Source of the DNA: Zoogloea oleivorans
GTDB taxonomy: Bacteria; Pseudomonadota; Gammaproteobacteria; Burkholderiales; Rhodocyclaceae
Assembly: GCF_008107625.1 (NCBI RefSeq)
Contig: NZ_SDKK01000014.1
Location: 20,294 to 84,293 of the forward strand
Length of the DNA stretch: 64,000 bases
Direction of reading: 5' to 3'
Shown here: positions 35,817 to 44,007 of the stretch, piece by piece
How positions within the stretch are numbered: position 1 is the first letter of the stretch
How the letters are laid out: every line of letters starts with the position of its first letter
The notes under the pieces: generated by a model
What the model was told of the DNA's origin: nothing
What the model saw: the letters and a program-made list of their open reading frames with translations, nothing else
Database searches by the model: none
Program-made: the position numbers and the translations under genes

Positions 35817-37319
35817 ATGAAGATGTTTCACGGAGTAGAACTGAGTGCCGGCACGGCCGCTTTTCTGGCCTGTCCGCAACGCATGCTGATCGGCGGCGAG
35901 CTGGTGGATGCCGTCAGCGGCGAAACCCTGCCGGTGGTGGACCCGGCCAGCGGCGAGGTCTTTTGCCGCGTGCCGGCCGGCGACGCCGCCGATATCGACC
36001 GGGCTGTAAAGGCGGCCCGTCATGCCTTCGAGGCGGGGGAGTGGTCGCGCATGCGGCCGGTGGACCGGGAGCGCCTGCTGCTGCGGCTGGCCGATCTGCT
36101 CGAAGCCAACGCCCAGGAGCTGGCCGAGCTGGAAGCCATCGACAACGGCAAGCCGGTGACCATGGCGCGCCATGTGGATGTGGCCTTGTCGGTCGATTTT
36201 CTGCGCTACATGGCCGGTTGGGCGACCAAGATCGAAGGCTCGACGATGGACGTGTCGGTGCCGCTGGTGCGCGACCGGGAGTTCTTCGGCTTCACCCGGC
36301 GCGAGCCGATCGGCGTGGTCGGGGCGATCATTCCGTGGAACTTCCCGCTGCTGATGGCGGCCTGGAAGGTCGGTCCGGCGCTGGCCGCCGGCTGCACCAT
36401 GGTACTCAAGCCGGCCGAAGAAACGCCCCTGTCGGCCCTGCGTTTTGCCGAGCTGGTGCAGGAGGCCGGCTACCCGCCGGGCGTGCTCAACGTCGTCACC
36501 GGTCACGGCCACACGGCGGGTGCGGCGCTGGCCGCCCACAAGGGCATCGAGAAGGTGGCCTTCACCGGCTCCACCGAGATCGGCAAGCTGGTTGGCAAGG
36601 CGGCCCTCGACAACATGACCCGCGTGTCGCTGGAGCTGGGCGGCAAGAGCCCGGTGATCGTCCTCGACGATGCGGATCCGGCCGTGGCAGCAGCGGGTGC
36701 AGCGCAGGCGATCTTCTTCAACCAGGGCCAGGTGTGCACCGCCGGCTCACGCCTTTACGTGCATCGCAGTCGCTTTGACGAGGTGGTCGAGCAGCTTTCC
36801 GCCATCGCGGCGAGTATGAAGATCGGCCCCGGCATCGACCCGACGACGCAGATCGGCCCGCTGGTGTCGGCGGTTCAGCAGCAGCGGGTGATGGGCTACA
36901 TCCATGGCGGGCTGGAGGACGGCGCCCGTGCCGCTTCGGGCGGTTCGGCCGGCGAAGGCCCGGGCTATTTCGTGACGCCCACGGTGCTGGTCGATACCCG
37001 CGACAACATGCGCGTGGTGCGCGAGGAAATCTTCGGCCCGGTGGTGGTGGCCATGCCCTACGAGGATCTCGACGAAGTGGCCCGCCGCGCCAACGACACG
37101 CCCTACGGGCTGGCAGCGAGCATCTGGTCGAATGATCTGTCGCGGGTGCATCGCCTGATTCCGAAGATCAAGGCCGGTACCGTGTGGGTGAACTGCCACA
37201 ACATCCTCGACAACGCGATGCCCTTTGGTGGCTACAAGCAGTCGGGCATCGGTCGCGAAATGGGGCGCGCGGTGCTTGATCTGTATACCGAATCCAAGTC
37301 GGTCATCATGATGCTGTGA
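35817..37319 (+). CDS. aldehyde dehydrogenase (phenylacetaldehyde dehydrogenase-like)
   Basis: A 500-residue NAD-dependent aldehyde dehydrogenase. Catalytic C307 is in NQGQVCTAGSR and the general base E273 in SLELGGKSP. The NAD-binding motif FTGSTEIGK and the proton-relay IPWNFPLLM are present. No signal peptide, so it works in the cytoplasm. Preferred start is ATG 35817 with AGGAG nine bases upstream. As the last gene before the terminator of the aau region, it would oxidise the aromatic aldehyde to the acid. Phenylacetaldehyde is the likely but unproven substrate. Confidence 0.9.
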   Translation: MKMFHGVELSAGTAAFLACPQRMLIGGELVDAVSGETLPVVDPASGEVFCRVPAGDAADIDRAVKAARHAFEAGEWSRMRPVDRERLLLRLADLLEANAQELAELEAIDNGKPVTMARHVDVALSVDFLRYMAGWATKIEGSTMDVSVPLVRDREFFGFTRREPIGVVGAIIPWNFPLLMAAWKVGPALAAGCTMVLKPAEETPLSALRFAELVQEAGYPPGVLNVVTGHGHTAGAALAAHKGIEKVAFTGSTEIGKLVGKAALDNMTRVSLELGGKSPVIVLDDADPAVAAAGAAQAIFFNQGQVCTAGSRLYVHRSRFDEVVEQLSAIAASMKIGPGIDPTTQIGPLVSAVQQQRVMGYIHGGLEDGARAASGGSAGEGPGYFVTPTVLVDTRDNMRVVREEIFGPVVVAMPYEDLDEVARRANDTPYGLAASIWSNDLSRVHRLIPKIKAGTVWVNCHNILDNAMPFGGYKQSGIGREMGRAVLDLYTESKSVIMML

Positions 37320-37328
37320 GTGTAATCC

Positions 37329-37361
37329 GGCCCCGGGAGTGCTTACCCGGGGCCCGTTTTT
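37329..37361 (+). terminator. Rho-independent terminator
   Basis: GGCCCCGGG (37329-37337) and CCCGGGGCC (37346-37354) form a 9-bp stem, followed by CGTTTTTGG. It ends the aau/aldehyde dehydrogenase region. Confidence 0.85.
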
Positions 37362-37385
37362 GGTTGCCGCGCGATGGCGGTCGTG

Positions 37386-39299
37386 TCAGTTCGGTTCGAG
37401 GAAGCGGTCAGCGAATTGCCCGGCGGGCAAGGCGGGGCTCAGCAGATAGCCCTGGTAGAGGTCGCATCCCATGTTTTGCAGGGTGTGCAGGTGAGCGGCC
37501 GTTTCCACCCCTTCAGCGACTACCGAGAGGGACAGGCTATGGGCCATGGCGATGATGGCCCGCACGATGGCGGCTGCATCCTCGGGGTTGTCGGTACTGC
37601 TGCCGGCAAGGGGAAAGATGAAGGACTTGTCGATCTTCAGGCGGTTGACCGGCAGGTTGCGCAGGTAGGAGAGGGACGAGTAGCCGGTGCCGAAATCGTC
37701 GAGGGCCAGGTGCAGTCCGTGCTGGCGCAGGACGCGCAGCTCGCCAATGGCGGGTCCCTCGGGCTGGATCAGCACCGATTCGGTGATTTCCAGTTCGATG
37801 CACTCGGGGGGCAGGTCGTGGTTCTGCAAGCGCTGGATGATGCCCCGCGCCAGACCGCTGTGCCAGAACTGGCGTGGTGACAGGTTGATGGCGAGGCGGG
37901 GTGGCGAAGCGTAAGTCGCACGCCAGCGGGCCGCCTGGGCAATGGCGGTATCCAGCACCCAGTCGCCGATGGCGTGGATCATTCCGGTTTCCTCGGCCAC
38001 CGGAATGAAGTGGTCAGGGGGGATGAAGCGCCCGTCGTGACGCCAGCGCAGCAGGGCCTCCGCCCCCACCACCCGGCCGTCAGTCACGCTCACCTGGGGC
38101 TGGTAGTGCAACTCCAGCTCCCCGGTGGCGATGGCGTTGCGCAGGGCCGCCTCCAGGCCCATGCGGCGCTGCAGGCGTTCGTTCATTTGCTCGGAGAAGA
38201 AGTGGCAGCTGGCCCCGCCGCGGGCCTTGGCGGCGTACATGGCGGTGTCGGCATTGCGCAGGAGGGTCTCGGTGTCGTGCCCGTCAGCGGGGAAGAGGGC
38301 GATGCCGATGGTGGCTGCCGTATGCAGCTCGAAGCCGGACTCGTGCATCGGACGGGTGATGGCTTCGAGGATGCGCTCGGCCACGTGGCCTGCGTCACCG
38401 GCGCCGGCAATCTCGGGCAGTACGGCGATGAACTCGTCGCCACCCTGGCGATAGACCTGATCGAGGGGGCGCAAGGCCTCGGCGATCCGGTGGGCCACCC
38501 CCTTGAGCAGGAGGTCGCCCACCGAATGGCCCATGGCGTCATTGATGGTCTTGAAGCGGTCCAGGTCCACGAACAGCACGCCCAGCATGTCGCCCCGCCC
38601 GGCAGCCCGGGCGATCAGGCGTGGCACCTGCTCCATCAGTTGCGCCCGGTTGGGCAGGCCGGTGAGGGCGTCGTGATGGGCCAGGTAGCGGATGCGCGCC
38701 TCGTCGGCACGGCGCTCGGTGATGTCGGTGATCGAGCCAGCCATTAGCCGGGCCACGCCGCGTCCGTCCCGCTGAGCCACGCCCCGGGCCGCCAGCCAGC
38801 GGTAGGCGCCGTCCTCGGCGCGGACCCGGTACTCGTGATAGAAGTGCGGCGTCAGGCCCTTGAGATGGGTGGCCACGGCCTCGTTGTAGCCAGCCCGGTC
38901 ATCCGGATGCACGAGCTCGATCCATTGCTCGGTGCTGCCGAGGAAATCGTCGGCATAGCCGAGGATGTTGAGCAGGCGCTTTCCGACCTTCAGCTCCTTG
39001 CTCACCGGGTCCCACTCCCACATTCCGTCGTTGGTGCCGACCATGGCCAGGGCGTGGGCCCGGGTGATGCGGCGCAGGCGGGCGATCTCCCACAGGCTGA
39101 TGAACAGGGCGAGCGCCATGCCGACGCCGGCCAGCGCGACATAAGTCTGCAGCCCGGCACTTTGCTCGGCCAGGGTCAGTCCGGCACCTGTGGCCAGGAT
39201 CACGCCTGATGTGGCCAGCAGGATGAGGGCGGAGCGGAGCCGCCCTGCCGTGCGCGCAGAGGGGGAGACGGGCTCGTCCTGGTCGTGGGGGAGCTTCAT
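37386..39299 (-). CDS. membrane PAS-GGDEF-EAL cyclic di-GMP protein
   Basis: A 637-residue protein: two N-terminal membrane helices (about residues 24-45 and 52-70), a PAS domain (DGMWEWDP to residue 210), a GGDEF domain with an intact GGDEF motif, and an EAL domain with an intact AEALLRW motif. Both cyclase and phosphodiesterase sites look usable. It is on the opposite strand from the aldehyde dehydrogenase and transcribed alone. The signal is unknown. Confidence 0.92.
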   Translation of the reverse strand: MKLPHDQDEPVSPSARTAGRLRSALILLATSGVILATGAGLTLAEQSAGLQTYVALAGVGMALALFISLWEIARLRRITRAHALAMVGTNDGMWEWDPVSKELKVGKRLLNILGYADDFLGSTEQWIELVHPDDRAGYNEAVATHLKGLTPHFYHEYRVRAEDGAYRWLAARGVAQRDGRGVARLMAGSITDITERRADEARIRYLAHHDALTGLPNRAQLMEQVPRLIARAAGRGDMLGVLFVDLDRFKTINDAMGHSVGDLLLKGVAHRIAEALRPLDQVYRQGGDEFIAVLPEIAGAGDAGHVAERILEAITRPMHESGFELHTAATIGIALFPADGHDTETLLRNADTAMYAAKARGGASCHFFSEQMNERLQRRMGLEAALRNAIATGELELHYQPQVSVTDGRVVGAEALLRWRHDGRFIPPDHFIPVAEETGMIHAIGDWVLDTAIAQAARWRATYASPPRLAINLSPRQFWHSGLARGIIQRLQNHDLPPECIELEITESVLIQPEGPAIGELRVLRQHGLHLALDDFGTGYSSLSYLRNLPVNRLKIDKSFIFPLAGSSTDNPEDAAAIVRAIIAMAHSLSLSVVAEGVETAAHLHTLQNMGCDLYQGYLLSPALPAGQFADRFLEPN

Positions 39300-39431
39300 G
39301 GGGAGGAGGGCGAGTCCCTGTTTGCAGATGCTGCCTTATCGGCCGGGTGATCGACCGTCTTGAATGCCCTGCCGTGCTCCGGGAGTCAAACGAGAGCACG
39401 GGTGTCGAATGACGCGTTGACAAGCAATAAA

Positions 39432-39458
39432 TTGAATGTATGATTCAAACAAACGTTT
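39432..39458. promoter_or_regulatory. candidate TetR operator upstream of the fad cluster
   Basis: TTGAAT and ATTCAA flank five bases (39432-39448), followed by the palindrome AAACGTTT (39451-39458). It is 40-65 bp before the TetR gene start in an AT-rich stretch. A related TTGAAC palindrome lies at 48505 near the second TetR gene. Autoregulation and control of the beta-oxidation operon are likely. Confidence 0.5.
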
Positions 39459-39496
39459 TAATTAATCTGAACCCAATTGAGTCTTCACCGATACCC

Positions 39497-40165
39497 ATGA
39501 ACGAACCCGCAGGCAAGACCACCGGCGACACCCGCAGCCGCATCCTCGATGCAGCCGAAGTGCTGTTCATGGACCACGGCTTCGACGGCACCTCGATGCG
39601 CATGATCACCAGCCGTGCCGCCGTGAATCTGGCCGCAGTGAATTATCACTTTGGCAGCAAGGAGCTGCTGATCCAGGAGGTCTTTCGACGCCGCCTGACC
39701 GATCTCAACAAGGCCCGTCTGGCCGCACTGGACGTGCTGGAGGCAGAAGCTGGCGAGGTGCCCATCAAGCCGAGCCGCATCGTCGATGCCTTCTTCGGTA
39801 CCGCATTGCGCATGGCCGCCGACGTGGAAGGTGGTGGCCATACCTTCATGTGCCTGCTTGGCCGTACCTACACCGAGCCCAACGAGTTCGTCCGCCAGTT
39901 TCTGGCCGAGGAATACGCCGAGTGTGTCGAGCGCTTTCTTGCTGCGCTGTACCGGGCGCTGCCTGAAGTGGAGCGCAAGGAAATCCTGTGGCGTTTCCAT
40001 TTCATGATGGGCGCCATGTCCTACGCCATTGCCGGTACCGATGCGCTGCAACTGGTCACCGGCAAGTTCGACGACGAAGACCCGTCGCAACTGGCCCCGC
40101 GGCTGATGAGCTTCCTGCTCGGCGGGCTGCGTTCGCCGCTGGCCGAAGCCGGGCCGCCGAAATAG
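39497..40165 (+). CDS. TetR-family regulator
   Basis: A 222-residue regulator with an N-terminal TetR helix-turn-helix (RSRILDAAEVLF, AVNYHFGSKELL) and a C-terminal ligand domain. ATG 39497 is preferred over the ATG at 39440, which lies inside the operator palindrome. It is paralogous to the TetR at 47741. As first gene ahead of fadE it is probably a repressor that senses acyl-CoA; the ligand is inferred. Confidence 0.9.
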   Translation: MNEPAGKTTGDTRSRILDAAEVLFMDHGFDGTSMRMITSRAAVNLAAVNYHFGSKELLIQEVFRRRLTDLNKARLAALDVLEAEAGEVPIKPSRIVDAFFGTALRMAADVEGGGHTFMCLLGRTYTEPNEFVRQFLAEEYAECVERFLAALYRALPEVERKEILWRFHFMMGAMSYAIAGTDALQLVTGKFDDEDPSQLAPRLMSFLLGGLRSPLAEAGPPK

Positions 40166-40234
40166 GCAAACCGCAACACCCGACACCTATAAAAGTGCGC
40201 TGCAAAGACGGCGCCGAGCAAAAGGAGATAGCAC

Positions 40235-42712
40235 ATGTCGTACTGGTTCCTGGTTTCCCTCCCTCCCTTGGTGGTCGCGCTCGCCTACGGGCGAGCGCCC
40301 TTTTTTGCCTGGTATGGGGTGGGCTTGATCTGGCTGGCCGCGCTGGCCGGCATGGCGGGTTGGTCGCCGGCGCTGAGCGCGGGCGTGCTGGGCATCGTGG
40401 CGCTGACGGGTGCGGTCTTTTTGTTGCCGGGGCTGCGTCGCAGTCTGGTGACGGCGGGCATCTTCAAGGCCTTCCGCAAGGCGTTGCCGTCGATGTCGCA
40501 GACCGAGAAGGACGCGCTGGAAGCCGGTACGGTGTGGTGGGAGGGTGATCTTTTCGCCGGCAAGCCCGACTGGAACAAGATGCTGGCCTACCCGGCGCCG
40601 AAGCTGACGCCGGAAGAGCAGGCCTTTCTGGATGGCGAAACCACCGAGCTGTGCCGCCTGACCAAGGACTGGGAATGCACCCAGAAGCAGGACATGCCCG
40701 CCGAGGTGTGGGACTACATCAAGAACAAGGGTTTCCTCGGGATGATCATTCCCCGGGAGTACGGCGGCAAGGGCTTCTCGGCCTTTGCGCATTCCCAGGT
40801 GGTCACCAAGCTGTCCACCCGCTCGTCGGCCCCGGCCGTGACGGTGATGGTGCCTAATTCCCTCGGCCCGGCCGAACTGTTGCTGCATTACGGCACGCCG
40901 GAGCAGAAGCAGCATTACTTGCCGCGTCTGGCGAAGGGGCTGGAGATTCCCGCCTTCGCGCTGACCAGCCCGTGGGCCGGTTCCGACGCGGCGTCGATTC
41001 CCGATTCGGGCGTGATCTGCCGAGGCGTTTTCGAGGGCCGCGAAGTGCTCGGCATGCGGGTCAGCTTCGACAAGCGCTACATCACGCTGGCCCCGGTGTG
41101 CACCGTTTTCGGTCTGGCTTTCCGCCTGTACGACCCGGAGCATCTGCTCGGCGAGGTGGAAGACCTGGGCATCACTTGTGCGTTGGTGCCCCACAACCAT
41201 CCGGGCGTGCATATCGGCCGCCGCCACTTGCCGCTCAACGCGGTGTGGATGAACGGCCCGATCAAGGGCGCGGATGTTTTCATGCCGCTGGCGTTCATCA
41301 TCGGCGGCCCGAAAATGGCCGGGCAGGGCTGGCGCATGCTGATGGAGTGTCTCGCCGCCGGCCGCTCGATCTCGCTGCCGGGCTCGAACACCGGCATGCT
41401 CAAGATGACGGCCCGCAGCGTTGGCGCCTATGCCCGGGTGCGTTACCAGTTCAAGACGGCGGTCGGCAAGTTCGAGGGCGTCGAAGAGGCGCTGACCCGC
41501 ATCGGTGCCAATGCCTGGCTGTGCGATGCCGCCCGTGTGATGACCGCCGGTGCCATCGATCTGGGCGAGAAGCCCTCGGTGGTGTCGGCTATCGTCAAGT
41601 ACCATGTCACCGAACGGGCTCGCCAGTCGGTCAATGACGGCATGGACGTGATCGGTGGCAAGGGCATCTGCCTGGGCCCGCAGAACTTCCTCGGCCGTGC
41701 CTACCAGCAGGTGCCGGTGGGTATCACCGTCGAGGGTGCCAACATACTGACGCGCAGCCTGATCCTCTTCGGGCAGGGGGCGATTCGCTGCCATCCGTAT
41801 GTGCTGAAGGAAATGGATGCCGCCCGGAGTGGCGACCTGAACACCTTCGACACTGCCCTGTGGGGCCATGTCGGCTACACCATCAACAGCGCCGCCCGCG
41901 CGCTGGTGATGGGTCTGACCGGTTCCCACTTCGTGTCGGTGCCCGCCAACGTCGCGCCCGAAACCCGCCGCTATTACCAGCAGCTCACGCGCTTCTCGGC
42001 CGCCTTCGCTTTCATCGCCGATATCTCCATGGGCACGCTCGGCGGTTCGCTGAAGCGCAAGGAGAAGTTGTCCGCCCGGCTGGGCGACATCCTCTCGCTG
42101 ATGTACCTGGCCTCCACCGCCCTCAAGCGTTTCGAGGACGAAGGCCGTCAGGCCGCCGATGCGCCGCTGATGCACTGGGCCATCTGGGACTGCATGTTCA
42201 AGATCCAGATCGCCTTCGAAGGCGTGATTGCCAACTTCCCGAACCGCCTGTTTGCCACGCTGCTGCGCCGGGTGGTGGTCTTCCCGCTGGGCCGGCCGTA
42301 CTTCGTGCCCTCGGATAAGCTCGGGCACGAGGTTGCCACGTTGCTGATCAATCCCTCCGCCACGCGCGACCGCCTGACCTCCGACGTGTATCTGCCCACC
42401 GACGTGGAAGAGCCGGTTGGCGCCCTGGAAGCCGCTCTCAAGGCCACCATCGAGGCCGAACCCATCGAAGCCAAGGTGCGCCGCGCCATCAAGGAAGGGC
42501 TGTTCAAGCCGGGCCTGCTGGTGGGCGGCGGCGTGGATGCCCTGTACGACGCGGCCCTTGCTGCCGCCGTCATCAGCCGCGACGACTACGCCGTCATCAA
42601 GCGTCGCGGCGAACTGCGCGACAAGGTGATCCGCGTCGATGACTTCCCCTACGATTTCGACCTGCGGGAAGCCGTCGCCGATATCGCCGAACCTCGCAAG
42701 CAGGCTGCCTGA
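40235..42712 (+). CDS. fadE: FadE-type acyl-CoA dehydrogenase
   Basis: An 825-residue enzyme, the length of Escherichia coli FadE, for the first step of beta-oxidation (acyl-CoA to trans-2-enoyl-CoA). Two N-terminal membrane helices (residues 3-70) precede the acyl-CoA dehydrogenase domains, with AFALTSPWAGSDAASIPD as the flavin-contact segment and a Glu-containing VEGANILTRSLI motif. A large C-terminal domain of unknown function is normal for FadE. It starts 69 bp after the TetR gene and is followed by thiolase after 11 bp. Confidence 0.95.
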   Translation: MSYWFLVSLPPLVVALAYGRAPFFAWYGVGLIWLAALAGMAGWSPALSAGVLGIVALTGAVFLLPGLRRSLVTAGIFKAFRKALPSMSQTEKDALEAGTVWWEGDLFAGKPDWNKMLAYPAPKLTPEEQAFLDGETTELCRLTKDWECTQKQDMPAEVWDYIKNKGFLGMIIPREYGGKGFSAFAHSQVVTKLSTRSSAPAVTVMVPNSLGPAELLLHYGTPEQKQHYLPRLAKGLEIPAFALTSPWAGSDAASIPDSGVICRGVFEGREVLGMRVSFDKRYITLAPVCTVFGLAFRLYDPEHLLGEVEDLGITCALVPHNHPGVHIGRRHLPLNAVWMNGPIKGADVFMPLAFIIGGPKMAGQGWRMLMECLAAGRSISLPGSNTGMLKMTARSVGAYARVRYQFKTAVGKFEGVEEALTRIGANAWLCDAARVMTAGAIDLGEKPSVVSAIVKYHVTERARQSVNDGMDVIGGKGICLGPQNFLGRAYQQVPVGITVEGANILTRSLILFGQGAIRCHPYVLKEMDAARSGDLNTFDTALWGHVGYTINSAARALVMGLTGSHFVSVPANVAPETRRYYQQLTRFSAAFAFIADISMGTLGGSLKRKEKLSARLGDILSLMYLASTALKRFEDEGRQAADAPLMHWAIWDCMFKIQIAFEGVIANFPNRLFATLLRRVVVFPLGRPYFVPSDKLGHEVATLLINPSATRDRLTSDVYLPTDVEEPVGALEAALKATIEAEPIEAKVRRAIKEGLFKPGLLVGGGVDALYDAALAAAVISRDDYAVIKRRGELRDKVIRVDDFPYDFDLREAVADIAEPRKQAA

Positions 42713-42723
42713 ACAGCCCAATC

Positions 42724-44007
42724 ATGATCCAGCCGATCTACATCATCGATGGGGCGCGCACGCCTTTCCTGAAGGCCCGCAACGCCCCCGGCCCCTTCGC
42801 CGCCTCCGATCTGGCGACCGCCGCCGGCAGCGCGCTGCTGGCCCGCCAGCGCTTCACCCCGGACCAATTGGACGAAGTGATCCTTGGCTGCGCCAGCCCG
42901 TCGCCGGACGAAGTGAACATCGGCCGCGTGGTGGCCCTGCGCATGGGTTGCGGCCTCAAGGTGCCGGGCTGGACGGTGATGCGCAACTGCGCCTCGGGCA
43001 TGCAGGCGCTGGATTCGGCGATGGCCAACATTCATTGCGGCCGCTCGCAGCTGGTGCTGGCCGGCGGCGTCGATGCCCTGTCACGGGCGCCGCTGCTGTA
43101 CTCCGATGCAATGGTGCGCTGGTTCGCCGGCTGGATGGGGGCGCGCAGCCTTGGCCAGAAACTGGCCATGCTGAAGCAGTTTCGCCCCGGCTACCTGGCG
43201 CCGGTGATCGGCATCATGAAGGGCCTCACCGACCCCATCGTCGGCCAGCTCATGGGCCAGACCGCCGAGAACCTGGCGTGGAAATTCGGCATCACCCGCG
43301 AAGATATGGATGCTTTCTCGGTGGAAAGTCACCGCCGCGTCGCCGCCGCGCAGGACGCCGGCCACTTTGCCGACGAGCTGGTGCCGCTGATCGACCGGGA
43401 TGGCACCGTGTATGGCGAGGACGACGGCCTGCGCCGTGACGCCTCCATGGCCGGCCTGGCCAAGCTCAAACCCTTCTTCGACAAGAAATACGGGCGGGTG
43501 ACCCCCGCCAACAGTTCGCAGATCACCGATGGTGCCACCTGGCTGGTGCTGGCCTCGGAAGAGGCCGTCAAGCGTTTCAAGCTCGAACCCATCGGCCGCA
43601 TCGTCGACAGCCAGTGGGCGGGGCTGGAGCCGGATCAGATGGGCCTCGGCCCGGTCCATGCGGCCACGCCGATCCTCAAGCGTCACGGTCTGGGGCTGAA
43701 CGACCTGGACCTGTGGGAGATCAACGAAGCCTTCGCCGCCCAGGTCATCGCCTGTTTGCGGGCCTGGCAGGACGAGGACTATTGCCGCACCCGCCTGGAT
43801 CTGCCCGGCGCACTGGGCGCCATTGATCCGGCCCGTCTCAACGTGGATGGCGGGGCTGTGGCCCTCGGTCATCCGGTGGGGGCGAGCGGGGCGCGCATCG
43901 TGCTGCATCTGCTCCAGTCCCTGCGCCGCAGCGGCGGCAAGCGGGGCATCGCCAGCATCTGCATCGGTGGCGGGCTGGGTGGGGCAATGCTGGTGGAGGC
44001 GCTGTGA
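42724..44007 (+). CDS. fadI: acetyl-CoA acyltransferase (thiolase)
   Basis: A 427-residue thiolase of the FadI type. The nucleophilic cysteine is C89 in RNCASGMQAL, the histidine is in VALGHPVGASG, and the second cysteine is in CIGGGLGG. It catalyses the last beta-oxidation step. The gene overlaps the bifunctional protein gene that follows by TGATG, forming a fadIJ-like pair. Confidence 0.92.
   Translation: MIQPIYIIDGARTPFLKARNAPGPFAASDLATAAGSALLARQRFTPDQLDEVILGCASPSPDEVNIGRVVALRMGCGLKVPGWTVMRNCASGMQALDSAMANIHCGRSQLVLAGGVDALSRAPLLYSDAMVRWFAGWMGARSLGQKLAMLKQFRPGYLAPVIGIMKGLTDPIVGQLMGQTAENLAWKFGITREDMDAFSVESHRRVAAAQDAGHFADELVPLIDRDGTVYGEDDGLRRDASMAGLAKLKPFFDKKYGRVTPANSSQITDGATWLVLASEEAVKRFKLEPIGRIVDSQWAGLEPDQMGLGPVHAATPILKRHGLGLNDLDLWEINEAFAAQVIACLRAWQDEDYCRTRLDLPGALGAIDPARLNVDGGAVALGHPVGASGARIVLHLLQSLRRSGGKRGIASICIGGGLGGAMLVEAL

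Noticed and set aside
40187-42721. An 844-codon minus-strand open frame opposite fadE
   Set aside because: FadE is certain on the plus strand; the antisense frame has no recognisable motif and reflects codon bias.
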